Part shown: piece after piece, positions 53,714 through 63,163 of the stretch
Layout of the letters: each line of letters starts with the position of its first letter
How positions within the stretch are numbered: position 1 is the first letter of the stretch
Source: Candidatus Cloacimonadota bacterium
GTDB lineage: Bacteria > Cloacimonadota > Cloacimonadia > JGIOTU-2
Direction: 5' to 3'
Length of the DNA: 64,000 nucleotides
Assembly (NCBI GenBank): GCA_016932035.1
Contig: JAFGDR010000022.1
Coordinates: forward strand, 1 to 64,000
Translations under genes and position numbers: made by a program
Notes under the pieces: model-generated
What the model saw: only the letters and a program-made list of their open reading frames with translations
What the model was told of the DNA's origin: nothing
Databases searched by the model: none

Positions 53714-54877
53714 ATGCTTGAGAAAGAACATTTCTTAGAAAAGCTTTTTAAAGAGACAAATCTTCATGATGAACATCAACTTTCCAGGTTTGCCACAAAA
53801 AACGAGGATGCATACAGGAAAGTTGAAGAACATGAAAAACGTTTGCGCGGTCCGTTTGCTGTAGATAGAGTCAGGATACTCTATACTGGCGCATATAGAC
53901 GATATCAGGGAAAAACACAGGTTGTATATTTCTCAAATCTCTTCGATGAAGAGATGTCCAACAGGAGTCTACACACAACCTATGTAGCACAAGTCTCCCG
54001 TAGTATTGGTAAGATGCTTAGGTTAAATCTTGATCTTATCGAAGCAATAGCACTGGGTCATGATCTCGGCCACCCTCCCTTTGGACATGATGGTGAGGAA
54101 ATGCTCAGTGAATGCTGTGTGAATCATGGCATTGGACGTTTTCATCATAATATTGAAAGTTTGTATATTGTCGATCAGATCACGAACCATGGGAAGGGAT
54201 TGAATCTTACTTTCCAGGTTCGTGATGGGATCGTATCTCATGACGGCGAAGTGCACGATGAGGAGCTTCATCCCAAACGGCATAAAACAGAAAAAGATCT
54301 TCAGGAATTTCTCAAGATAATGAAAACAGAGGACACAACTAGTCCACCCGCTACTCTGGAAGCATGTGTTGTTCGCATTGCAGACACGATTGCATATATC
54401 GGTCAGGATATAGAAGATGCAATACGGCTTGGTTTTCTTAAGCGGGATGAATTGCCAAAAGATGCGGTTCAAAAATTGGGGTCCACAAACGAACAAATCG
54501 TCAGCACACTTATCATGAATGTTGTCTACCATAGTTTTGATAAAGATTTTGTCGCCTTTGGAAAAGACACTTCGGACGCATTGTACACTCTCAAAAAATT
54601 CAATTATCAAAAAATTTATACCCACCCATGGATCAAAAAAGAAAAATATACGATCCGTCGCGGCATGAAAATTCTTTTCGGAAAATATATGAATGATCTC
54701 GAGAAAAAGAATGATGATTCAAAGATCTACAATCACTTTTTAAATCATAAAAGTGAACAATATCTTGAGAGCACGAATAATGCCGAAAAGGTACGTGATT
54801 TTATAGCTACAATGACCGACCGATATTTCAACCAGGAGCTCGAAGACTATGTTCTCCCGGGAAGAGCGCTGGAATAA
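53714..54877 (+). CDS. dGTPase / HD-domain dNTP triphosphohydrolase
   Basis: A 387-residue HD-domain enzyme that hydrolyses deoxynucleoside triphosphates (typically dGTP) to nucleoside and triphosphate. The HD metal motif appears as GHDLGHPPFGHDGE (115-128), followed by HHNIESLYIVDQI, a later EACVVRIADTIAYIGQDIEDAI (about 216-237) and a C-terminal region in which the frequent YRFE/YR.. motifs are not obvious. Length is typical of short dGTPase-like proteins (about 380-450). It lies 14 bases after the cold-shock gene. Specificity for dGTP against other dNTPs cannot be told. Confidence 0.86.
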   Translation: MLEKEHFLEKLFKETNLHDEHQLSRFATKNEDAYRKVEEHEKRLRGPFAVDRVRILYTGAYRRYQGKTQVVYFSNLFDEEMSNRSLHTTYVAQVSRSIGKMLRLNLDLIEAIALGHDLGHPPFGHDGEEMLSECCVNHGIGRFHHNIESLYIVDQITNHGKGLNLTFQVRDGIVSHDGEVHDEELHPKRHKTEKDLQEFLKIMKTEDTTSPPATLEACVVRIADTIAYIGQDIEDAIRLGFLKRDELPKDAVQKLGSTNEQIVSTLIMNVVYHSFDKDFVAFGKDTSDALYTLKKFNYQKIYTHPWIKKEKYTIRRGMKILFGKYMNDLEKKNDDSKIYNHFLNHKSEQYLESTNNAEKVRDFIATMTDRYFNQELEDYVLPGRALE

Positions 54878-54897
54878 CAAATAATTATAGGAAGAAT

Positions 54898-56002
54898 ATG
54901 GATGTTAATGTTTTCGCAAAAGATATAGAAGATCTGAAAGAAAAAATACTCGAATTGCGGAGGTATCTTTGACGTAGAAACTAAAGATGCAAAGATATCA
55001 CGGCTTGAAAAAGATATGAGCAGTCCTGATTTCTGGGATGATCAGGAACGAGCTCGTCAAACTGCGGAAGAACTCAGCAATTTAAAAGATGACATCGCTA
55101 CATCAGACAATCTAACAAATTCTCTTGAAGAACTCGAAGCATTCCTTGCACTTTTACAGGAAGATAAGGACAAGGAGCTCGAAACTGAAGCAGAAAACAA
55201 ACTCTTGCTGACAAAGAAGTTTTTAGACAAACTCGAAACCCAACTCATTCTCAGTGATCCATATGATAAGAAAAATGCGTTGCTCGAAATCCATCCCGGA
55301 GCAGGAGGTACAGAATCTCACGATTGGGCAGAGATGCTTCTCCGTATGTATATTCGATGGGCTGAAAACCAGGGATTTGGAGTTGAGCTTCTCGATAAAC
55401 AGCCCGGTGACATCGCTGGTATCAGTTCTGCAACGCTTGAAATTAAAGGCAAATATGCATATGGATACTTGAAATCCGAAATAGGAATTCACAGACTTGT
55501 GCGAATCTCCCCTTTCGATGCAAACAAACGAAGACATACTTCCTTTGCATCGGTCTTTGTTTATCCAGAAGTTGATGATAATATTGAAGTGGAGATCAGC
55601 GAAAATGATCTAAGAATTGACACATTTCGCGCAAGCGGTGCAGGTGGGCAACATGTCAATAAGGTTAGTAGCGCAGTTCGGATCACGCATATTCCAACTG
55701 GTATCGTAGCGCAATGTCAGTCCGAACGCTCGCAGCTTCATAATAAAGATAATGCAATGAAAGTGCTCAAATCCCGGCTCTATCAGATGTATAAAGAAGA
55801 GCAGGATAAAGAGCGTCAAAAAATAGAAAACGAGAAGAAAAGCATCGAATGGGGCAACCAGATCAGGTCATACGTATTCCAGCCATATTCAATGGTCAAA
55901 GATCATCGAACAGATGAGCAGACCGGAAATGTTCAAGCAGTTATGGACGGAAATATTGACCAATTCATCGATGCATTTTTAAAAAATAAATCATTGAATT
56001 AA
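54898..56002 (+). CDS. prfB: Peptide chain release factor 2 with programmed +1 frameshift
   Basis: The gene is in two frames. A 24-codon ORF from ATG 54898 ends at an in-frame TGA (54970-54972) in the context CTT TGA C. Reading CTTT and shifting +1 joins the remaining 343 codons, giving 367 residues (E. coli RF2 has 365). CGGAGG lies directly upstream of TATCTTTGAC, the same Shine-Dalgarno-like spur used in E. coli, where low RF2 favours the shift. The SPF stop-codon motif (about 204-206) and GGQ (about 249-251) are at the expected positions. It recognises UGA and UAA. lysS follows after 11 bases. Confidence 0.97.
54958..54973 (+). promoter_or_regulatory. prfB programmed frameshift site
   Basis: CGGAGG-TAT-CTT-TGA-C: the internal Shine-Dalgarno, slippery CTTT and in-frame TGA followed by C (a weak stop context) together form the RF2 autoregulatory site. 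Confidence 0.95.
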
Positions 56003-56013
56003 TTGAGGTCCTC

Positions 56014-57516
56014 ATGGATAATGAAAATCAACTCATTCATGCAAGAAAAGAGAAACTTGGACGCCTGCTCGAATTGGGAGCTAATCCGTTCCCGACAAAA
56101 GCAGCACGCACAAATCATATAAAAGAAATATTTGATAATCCCGAATTATTCATCAAGGGCAAAAAAAGTGTCGATATCGTAGGCAGGATACGTTCACTCA
56201 GAAAAATGGGCAAAGCCAGCTTCTGTCATATTGAAGATGAAACCGGCAAAATCCAGATTTACGTAAAAAGAGACGACATTGGTACTGATAAGTATCAAAT
56301 ATTCAAACAATGCGACCTCGGGGATTTTGTTCATGTGAAAGGATTTGTCTTTTATACTCAGACAAATGAACTTTCCATTCATGCCGAGGAATTCACCTTC
56401 CTTGCAAAAGCGATCAGGCCGCTGCCAGTAGTCAAAGAAAAGATCGAAGACGGAAAAAAGGTCATGTATGATCAATTTGCAGATAAAGAACTTCGATATC
56501 GCAAACGCTATCTCGACCTTCTCCTCAATCCTGAGGTGAAACATACCTTCCAAACCCGCAGCAAGATCATTAAAATGATGAGAGATTTTCTCGATGCCCG
56601 AGGATATATCGAAGTTGAAACTCCGATCCTTCAGCCCATATATGGTGGCGCGGCAGCTCAACCATTTATTACAAAGCATAACAAACTCGATATGGAACTC
56701 TACCTGCGTATCGCTGACGAACTGTATCTAAAACGTCTGATCATCGGGGGATTCGAAAAAGTATACGAGGTGTGCAAAGATTTTCGTAATGAAGGAATGG
56801 ACAGAACCCACAATCCGGAATTCACGCAGATAGAACTGTATGAAGCATATGCTGACTATCATGATATTATGGACCTGGTGGAGGATATGCTAACCGGAAT
56901 TGCTCAGGAAGTGTGCGGTACCTTGGACATCACCTACGATGATAAAACCATACATCTTGAAAAACCATGGCAGCGTAAACCAATGCTTGAACTCATCAAA
57001 GAACATGCAGGTATCGATGTTGAGAATTCACGTATGGAGGAGCTTATAGCATTCTGTAAAGAGCATGAAATTGAACTCGAAGTCGAGAATTTTGGTAAAA
57101 TCGTCGATGAAATTTTCAAGAGATTTGTTGAAGACAATCTTATCCAGCCGACCTTTGTTATCGATTTCCCTAAAGAAATTTCACCTCTTGCAAAATCCAA
57201 ACCGGATAATCCACGTCTTGTTGAAAGGTTCGAAATATTTATTGCAGGACTTGAACTGGGTAATTGTTTCAGTGAATTGAATGATCCAATCGATCAGAGA
57301 GAACGTCTCGAAGGACAGGCAAAACAGCGTGAACTTGGAGATGTCGAAGCAAGCGAAGTCGACGAAGATTTCCTCGAAGCAATGGAATACGGTATGCCCC
57401 CGACTGGCGGACTTGGTCTTGGTATCGACAGGATCGTGATGCTGCTCACAAATTCGCATAATATAAAGGATGTCATCTTATTCCCACAGATGCGACCGGA
57501 TAGTCACAACGAATAG
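56014..57516 (+). CDS. lysS: Lysyl-tRNA synthetase, class II
   Basis: A 500-residue class II LysRS. The N-terminal OB-fold anticodon domain (about 50-150) is followed by the core with motif 1 (RSKIIKMMRDFLDARGYIEVETPILQ region, about 183-208), motif 2 (FRNEGMDRTHNPEFTQIE, about 253-270) and motif 3 (GLGLGIDRIVMLLT, about 468-481). Length matches E. coli LysS (505). It starts 11 bases after prfB, a frequent prfB-lysS linkage. It charges tRNA-Lys in the cytoplasm. Confidence 0.96.
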   Translation: MDNENQLIHARKEKLGRLLELGANPFPTKAARTNHIKEIFDNPELFIKGKKSVDIVGRIRSLRKMGKASFCHIEDETGKIQIYVKRDDIGTDKYQIFKQCDLGDFVHVKGFVFYTQTNELSIHAEEFTFLAKAIRPLPVVKEKIEDGKKVMYDQFADKELRYRKRYLDLLLNPEVKHTFQTRSKIIKMMRDFLDARGYIEVETPILQPIYGGAAAQPFITKHNKLDMELYLRIADELYLKRLIIGGFEKVYEVCKDFRNEGMDRTHNPEFTQIELYEAYADYHDIMDLVEDMLTGIAQEVCGTLDITYDDKTIHLEKPWQRKPMLELIKEHAGIDVENSRMEELIAFCKEHEIELEVENFGKIVDEIFKRFVEDNLIQPTFVIDFPKEISPLAKSKPDNPRLVERFEIFIAGLELGNCFSELNDPIDQRERLEGQAKQRELGDVEASEVDEDFLEAMEYGMPPTGGLGLGIDRIVMLLTNSHNIKDVILFPQMRPDSHNE

Positions 57517-57527
57517 GAGGTCTTTCA

Positions 57528-59582
57528 ATGACTATACAAGAAATATATAATGAAGAAAACAAAAAAACTCGAAACGTCTATGAAAAATCAATTGAATCAA
57601 TAAAAGACATCGTTCTTAAAACCGAAAATTTCGAAGCGTATCCGGACAAGCAGGAATTCATGCGATTCTTCTATGATGTCGGAATATTCATTCTTAAAAT
57701 GTACGAATTCGAGAAACGATGCACACCAGAGCATTTTTCGAACGAATCAACTCTTACTTTAATGGAAGAGAATACATCATTTTTCCTATCGATCTTACCG
57801 GAAGATTACGATACAAGCTGGGCAAATCCCACCTATGCTGTTTCGAAACTTGGTGATAATTTTGGACAACTTTTCTCATACTTTTTCACGAGGATCAGAC
57901 AGTTCATAATGAATGCTTTCCAGCATAAACGATTTGAGATGGCTGAATGGAATGTGATCTACATCGAAGCATTCGAAGTTGTTGAATATTCGATGCCAGA
58001 TTATGAAAAACTGAGACAAATCATAACGAAGATTGATGCTGCTTACAGCTTGAGAGAAGAGCAGATACGTCTTTCAGAAAACTATGATCCAACTTTCGAT
58101 TTTTTTAAGAATATCATAGAAACCGCAGATTTCTCTGATGAGCGATACCTTTTTCAGCTTGGTTGTTATATCAACGACGATACGATCCGAATCTCAAAAC
58201 ACCTGCAAACATTGACCAAAGCCAAAATTGTCGAGTTGGCGAACCTTATGGCGGATTCGTATGAACGGGGGTTTGTGACATCAGACAAGGATATGGCGCT
58301 AAAATCTACTGCAATGTTGATCTATCCTGCTGGTTTTGAGCGTATTATAAAGTACCTGATTCCAGCGATGAAGAAAAAAGGACTCGACCTAATCATCAAA
58401 AGACCTTCAGGTGCGAAAACAAATAAGCAGTATCAATATGATCACCGGTTCGACAGAGCTTTATTCCTTGATGAAGCACTCCTCGAACGAGCAGAAAAAA
58501 CCATTAAAGAATCCTATGAATCAATTAAGGAACTCACCGACCAGTATTCCGGACTAATCTATTTCGAAACCTTTGGTGAAGAACCTTTCAGTCCTGTAGC
58601 AAAGAAAGAATGTCTTAAGCTGAATGAAGAGCAGCAGGTTCTCTTGCAAAAACTTCAACAAATTGCTAATCAGATAACCTTCACTTTCATCCCTCGTGAA
58701 CAAACAAGTTTTTGCATCATCGCGTTCCCAACACCGGAGATCGGTGCTGATTTTGAAGAAATTTTCAATGACACTTATGCAATCAACACGCTGAAAAATG
58801 AGGTATATGAACCAATCCAGCAGAAGATCATAGATGCACTCGATACTGCAGAATATGCACACATCAAAGGTAAAGGAACAAACAAAACAGACCTTAAGGT
58901 CATGCTTGCCAAAATTGATGATCCTCAAAAGCAAACGAACTTTGTAAATTGTACTGCAGATGTAAATGTGCCGCTTGGTGAAGTCTTTACCACCCCTCAA
59001 CTTAAGGGCACAAATGGAGTACTTCATATTGAAGACACATACCTTCGAGGGTTACGCTATAAAGATTTACAGCTTGTTTTCAAAGATGGTTTCATCGAAG
59101 ATTATTCATGCACCAACTTCGACAATGATCAAGAGAACAAAAAATATATCGAAGAAAATATACTCTTCCCGCATAAGACCCTTCCCATGGGTGAATTCGC
59201 GATTGGCACGAACACACTTGCATACATCGTTGCTCAAAAATATAAAATTCTTCGTCTCCTTCCCGTATTGATTATCGAAAAAATGGGTCCTCATTTTGCA
59301 GTGGGTGACACCTGCTTCACATTCGAAGAGGATAAGAAGGTCTGCAATCCCGACGGAAAAGAGATCATTGCGCGCGATAATGAGAAGACCATTCTTCGAA
59401 AAGAGGACATGAGCAAAGCATACACATATACACATATCGATATTACGCTTCCCTATGAATCGATCGGTTTTATTACGGCAGTTAGTAAAAATGGCACAAA
59501 AATTGACATTCTGCGGAATGAAAGATTTGTTTTGGAAGGTACAGAAAAACTCAATGAACCATTAAATGAATATTATTCATAA
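57528..59582 (+). CDS. M29-like aminopeptidase with long N-terminal region
   Basis: A 684-residue cytoplasmic protein. The C-terminal half resembles M29 (AmpS/AmpT) metallo-aminopeptidases: NVPLGEVFTTPQLKGTNGVLHI (about 480-500; Glu near 485), LPMGEFAIGTNTLAYI (Glu near 555), GPHFAVGD (His near 589) and HIDITLP (His near 637) line up in order with M29 metal ligands. The N-terminal ~300 residues are helical, acidic and not recognised, making the protein much longer than typical M29 enzymes (about 400). GGAGG precedes the start. Peptide trimming is the likely job if the metal site is intact; that is by-eye assignment. Confidence 0.65.
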   Translation: MTIQEIYNEENKKTRNVYEKSIESIKDIVLKTENFEAYPDKQEFMRFFYDVGIFILKMYEFEKRCTPEHFSNESTLTLMEENTSFFLSILPEDYDTSWANPTYAVSKLGDNFGQLFSYFFTRIRQFIMNAFQHKRFEMAEWNVIYIEAFEVVEYSMPDYEKLRQIITKIDAAYSLREEQIRLSENYDPTFDFFKNIIETADFSDERYLFQLGCYINDDTIRISKHLQTLTKAKIVELANLMADSYERGFVTSDKDMALKSTAMLIYPAGFERIIKYLIPAMKKKGLDLIIKRPSGAKTNKQYQYDHRFDRALFLDEALLERAEKTIKESYESIKELTDQYSGLIYFETFGEEPFSPVAKKECLKLNEEQQVLLQKLQQIANQITFTFIPREQTSFCIIAFPTPEIGADFEEIFNDTYAINTLKNEVYEPIQQKIIDALDTAEYAHIKGKGTNKTDLKVMLAKIDDPQKQTNFVNCTADVNVPLGEVFTTPQLKGTNGVLHIEDTYLRGLRYKDLQLVFKDGFIEDYSCTNFDNDQENKKYIEENILFPHKTLPMGEFAIGTNTLAYIVAQKYKILRLLPVLIIEKMGPHFAVGDTCFTFEEDKKVCNPDGKEIIARDNEKTILRKEDMSKAYTYTHIDITLPYESIGFITAVSKNGTKIDILRNERFVLEGTEKLNEPLNEYYS

Positions 59583-59590
59583 GGAGTTTC

Positions 59591-60499
59591 ATGAAAGCAT
59601 ACAAGATTGTACTCGTCATATTACTGGTCGGCATTCTCATCATTGGATGCAGCCAGAAAGCCCCGCTCGGGACAAAGAAGAATCCGATCAAAATGTATTT
59701 TGTTCCATCAATGGAAGCAGGAAAGATCGTGACAAGCGGTCAGGAAATTGCAGATTATCTTCATGAAAAAACAGGATACTTTTTCAGAGTCGCAGTCCCC
59801 ACAAGCTATGCCTCGGTCATCGAAGCCATTGGAACCAAAGAAACCGATATTGCATGGCTTGCCACTTTCGCCTACATCCTCGCCAATGAAAAGTTCGGAG
59901 CAGAAGTTGAGCTGACAACCGTGAGAAACGGGCTTGAGAAGTATAAGGGCCAATTCGTCGCTCTTGCAGGAAGTGGGATCGACAGTGTTGAGGATATCCA
60001 AGGTAAAGTGATTGCTTATACAGATGCCGCATCGACGTCTGGTTACATCTACCCTTCTGCGCTCCTTGCAAAAAAAGGTATCAAACCGGCTCGTTCACTC
60101 TTTGCAGGTGGTCATCCCCAAGCAATTCTTGCAGTATATCAGGGAACTGCTGATGTCGGATGCACATTCTGGTCTCCAACCGATGAAAATGGCACCATTC
60201 GAGATGCACGACGAGCTGTTATCGAAACGTATCCAGATATTGTTGATAAAGTAAAGATCATAGGATATACTGAATGGATTCCAAATGATACCGTTACCTT
60301 CAGAAAAGAATTTCCTGAAGACATGAAGAATGCAATCGTCGATGCTCTAATAGAATTTGCAAACACAGAAGAAGGACATCAAACTTTGCTGGATATTTTA
60401 GATATTGATAACTTTGTCCGAGCCAATAATTCAGATTATGACGTTGTTCGTGAAACCCTCCAGGCATTGGGCACAGACGCATCCCAGTTCATACAATGA
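59591..60499 (+). CDS. phnD: PhnD-type phosphonate/phosphite-binding lipoprotein
   Basis: A 302-residue substrate-binding protein of an ABC importer. It has a lipobox LIIGCS (Cys at about 20), which suits a surface or inner-membrane-anchored binder in the periplasm. The fold features KMYFVPSMEAGKI (about 34-46), DIAWLATFAYILAN (about 85-98), GKVIAYTDAASTSGYIYP (about 138-155) and a CTFWSP region match PhnD. The ligand could be phosphonate, phosphite or a related oxyanion; no degradation genes are in the window. It overlaps phnC by 4 bases. Confidence 0.86.
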   Translation: MKAYKIVLVILLVGILIIGCSQKAPLGTKKNPIKMYFVPSMEAGKIVTSGQEIADYLHEKTGYFFRVAVPTSYASVIEAIGTKETDIAWLATFAYILANEKFGAEVELTTVRNGLEKYKGQFVALAGSGIDSVEDIQGKVIAYTDAASTSGYIYPSALLAKKGIKPARSLFAGGHPQAILAVYQGTADVGCTFWSPTDENGTIRDARRAVIETYPDIVDKVKIIGYTEWIPNDTVTFRKEFPEDMKNAIVDALIEFANTEEGHQTLLDILDIDNFVRANNSDYDVVRETLQALGTDASQFIQ

Positions 60500-61263
60500 A
60501 AAATATTATAAAACTCACAGACGTCCATAAGGTTTATAAGGGGGGTACCCATGCACTTAAAGGTATCAATCTCGAAGTGAAAGAAGGTGAATTTCTTATA
60601 CTCCTTGGTTTGTCCGGTTCGGGCAAATCAACGTTGCTTCGGTGCATGAACAGATTGATCGAACCAACATCTGGTGAAATAGAGATTGACGAAGAGAATG
60701 TGATCACTGCAAAAGGAAAACGGCTTCGCAAAATACGTCGCCATATCGGCATGATTTTTCAGCAATTCAATCTCATTAAAAACCTGAGTGCTTTGACAAA
60801 TGTTCTTTCAGGCAAACTGGGTTATGTTTCTCTCTGGCATGCAATCACCTTTTCGATGCACAAAAATGATGTTGAGATTGCAATGAGTAATCTCAAGAGA
60901 GTGGGACTCGAAACATTCGCAAGAAACAAAGCGCGCAATCTAAGCGGTGGTCAGCAGCAGCGTGTTGCCATTGCCCGTGCGCTCATGCAGAATCCCAAAG
61001 TGATCTTCGCTGATGAGCCCGTCGCCAGTCTTGACCCGGCAACTGCAGATTCAGTGATGAGATATCTCGGTGAGCTCAATAAGAAAGATAATATCACAAT
61101 TCTATGCTCTCTTCACTTCCTCAGTCTGGCACGCAAATACGGCACCCGGGTTGTTGCTTTAAAAGATGGTAATATTGTGTTCGATGGAACGCCAATTGAA
61201 ATAGACGAGAAGAAATTCAAAGATATTTATGGAGAAGATGCTGAGGAGGTTGAAATAAGATGA
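60496..61263 (+). CDS. phnC: PhnC-type ABC transporter ATP-binding protein
   Basis: A 255-residue ATPase. Walker A GLSGSGKST (about 33-41), the ABC signature NLSGGQQQRVAIARAL (about 149-164), Walker B VIFADEP (about 172-178) and an H-loop histidine (about 206) are all present. The closest match is PhnC of phosphonate importers. It overlaps phnD by 4 bases and phnE by 4 bases, so the three are co-translated as one importer in the inner membrane. Confidence 0.93.
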   Translation: MKNIIKLTDVHKVYKGGTHALKGINLEVKEGEFLILLGLSGSGKSTLLRCMNRLIEPTSGEIEIDEENVITAKGKRLRKIRRHIGMIFQQFNLIKNLSALTNVLSGKLGYVSLWHAITFSMHKNDVEIAMSNLKRVGLETFARNKARNLSGGQQQRVAIARALMQNPKVIFADEPVASLDPATADSVMRYLGELNKKDNITILCSLHFLSLARKYGTRVVALKDGNIVFDGTPIEIDEKKFKDIYGEDAEEVEIR

Positions 61264-62471
61264 AGAAACATAGCAGAACAAAAGCATTTATTCAATCGAT
61301 TGCAACCGATCTTCTTTTCTGGATATACCTTTTCTCATGCCTGTACTATCTCTTTCATAAATGGACCGGATTCACTGCGGATTTATTGTACATCGGTCTC
61401 GCAGCAGTCATCGCTACAATCCTTTTCCAGATATTACGAATCTCAATCGGTGTAAAAGTATTTTTTTCCAAAAAGAAAGCAAAGAAAAGCCTTTTCAGGT
61501 CCGCTTTAAGCTATTTTATAATCATTGCATTGCTTGTAACATTTATAGTAGGAATAAATATTGTTGGTGTGGATTTTTATAAATTCTTCACAAAATTCCA
61601 GAATGCAGGTGGAATTGCATCCGGTATTTTTGATCCAAGTATTACTGGCTATTCACTTTCTGCGACCTCCATTGATAATTTACAAAAAGAGAATGTACCG
61701 CAAGATGTACTCAGTTCCCTGGAAGGTGTTGTTAACAGAAAATTTGCCACAAAAAAAGTATTCCTTGATGAACTCAAAAAACGTCTGGACGACTCGCAAC
61801 TTCGAGAATATAAATCAGAAATATTTAAAAATGCCGATAAGAATAATGAACTATTAAACAAAGCTCTTTCTGCGCTTGCTGAAACGATTTTCCTTGCACT
61901 TCTGGCAACGGTTTTTGCCATCCCTTTTGCATTTATTCTCAGTTTCTTTGCAGCGCGAAACCTCATGCCGAAAACCTGGCTGGGAAATACTGTATATATT
62001 GTAATACGAACCGTTGCAACGATTTTTAGGTCAATCGAAGCGATCGTATGGGCAATCATATTCAGTGTATGGGTCGGTATTGGTCCTTTTGCCGGTATGC
62101 TTGCCCTTATGATACATTCCATTGCTGCACTAACCAAACTCTACTCGGAACAGATCGAGAACATTGATTCCGGTCCTGTCGAAGCAATCAAGGCAACAGG
62201 GGCAAGTACACTTCAGACATGGATATATGCAGTTATTCCACAGATCGTTTCCCCATTCCTTGCATTTACCATATATCGTTGGGACATTAATGTACGAATG
62301 GCTACGATCGTTGGTTTTGTTGGGGGCGGTGGTATCGGTCTCCTTCTTCTCCAGCAACAGCAACTCCTTCGCTGGCACAACGTCGGCTTATTGATATGGC
62401 TCATTGCTTTCGTGGTCTGGGTTATGGATATGGTCAGTGCAAAAGTGCGTGAGAAACTGGTTGGGATGTAG
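61260..62471 (+). CDS. phnE: PhnE-type ABC transporter permease with extra N-terminal region
   Basis: A 403-residue permease, much longer than usual PhnE (about 260-280). The core C-terminal part carries the EAA loop EAIKATGASTLQTWIYAVIPQI (about 304-325) and a GFVGGGGIGLLL segment. Ahead of it are three hydrophobic helices (about 14-105) and a roughly 90-residue charged soluble stretch (about 110-205) that is not part of the standard permease. It pairs with PhnC and PhnD. The extra domain could contact the binding protein or sense the substrate; there is no evidence beyond the sequence. Confidence 0.87.
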   Translation: MKKHSRTKAFIQSIATDLLFWIYLFSCLYYLFHKWTGFTADLLYIGLAAVIATILFQILRISIGVKVFFSKKKAKKSLFRSALSYFIIIALLVTFIVGINIVGVDFYKFFTKFQNAGGIASGIFDPSITGYSLSATSIDNLQKENVPQDVLSSLEGVVNRKFATKKVFLDELKKRLDDSQLREYKSEIFKNADKNNELLNKALSALAETIFLALLATVFAIPFAFILSFFAARNLMPKTWLGNTVYIVIRTVATIFRSIEAIVWAIIFSVWVGIGPFAGMLALMIHSIAALTKLYSEQIENIDSGPVEAIKATGASTLQTWIYAVIPQIVSPFLAFTIYRWDINVRMATIVGFVGGGGIGLLLLQQQQLLRWHNVGLLIWLIAFVVWVMDMVSAKVREKLVGM

Positions 62472-62486
62472 TCCATACAATTCTTC

Positions 62487-63149
62487 ATGAATTTCAAAGC
62501 AGTTATATTCGATCTCGACGGTACATTGATCGACTCCATGGGTTTATGGACCCAGGTGGATCGTGAATTCCTTGGAAAAAGAAATATTCCTGTACCGGAC
62601 GATTTATTTGATGATATTCAGGTTGGAAACAGTTACGTCGAGGTCGCAGAACATTTCAAAAGAAAATTTAATTTACCCGATAGTGCTGAAGATATCATGA
62701 ACGAATGGACGGATATGGTCGCCTGGCATTACAAGAATGATATTCCCCTCAAAGCTGGCGCTAAAGAATTTCTCACCTTCCTCCACGAGAATGGAATCAA
62801 GATAGGTGTAGGCACAAGCAATATTCACCACCTCACGGAAGTTGTACTTTCAGCGAATGATGTGTGGCATTATGTCGATGCAGTTGTTGACGGACAGGAA
62901 AATCTCAGGGGAAAGCCGATGCCGGATATCTTCCTTCGGGTTGCAGAAAAGCTTGGTGTCAAGCCGGAAGACTGCCTGGTTATTGAAGATGTGATAGCAG
63001 GTGTGATGGCTGCAAAAAATGCAGGGATGAACTCCTTTGCAATCGAGGATGACTATTCAATAAAGGATAAAGATCAGATCAAGGAATATGTGGATTTCTA
63101 TGCTCGTGATTTTCATGAGATAAAAGATAAACTTACATCTTCAGCCTAA
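62487..63149 (+). CDS. HAD-superfamily phosphatase/phosphomutase-like
   Basis: A 220-residue HAD hydrolase with a helical cap. The nucleophile motif DLDGTLIDS (about 9-17), Thr/Ser of motif II (GTSN, about 109-112), Lys in GKPMPD (about 139-144) and the acidic motif VIEDVIAGVMAA (about 162-173) are intact, resembling beta-phosphoglucomutase-like and small-molecule phosphatases. It lies 15 bases after phnE. It is not a typical phosphonoacetaldehyde hydrolase, which has a different first motif and catalytic Lys. It could release phosphate from an imported compound, but the substrate is unknown. Confidence 0.85.
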   Translation: MNFKAVIFDLDGTLIDSMGLWTQVDREFLGKRNIPVPDDLFDDIQVGNSYVEVAEHFKRKFNLPDSAEDIMNEWTDMVAWHYKNDIPLKAGAKEFLTFLHENGIKIGVGTSNIHHLTEVVLSANDVWHYVDAVVDGQENLRGKPMPDIFLRVAEKLGVKPEDCLVIEDVIAGVMAAKNAGMNSFAIEDDYSIKDKDQIKEYVDFYARDFHEIKDKLTSSA

Positions 63150-63163
63150 AAGAGGATCACATC

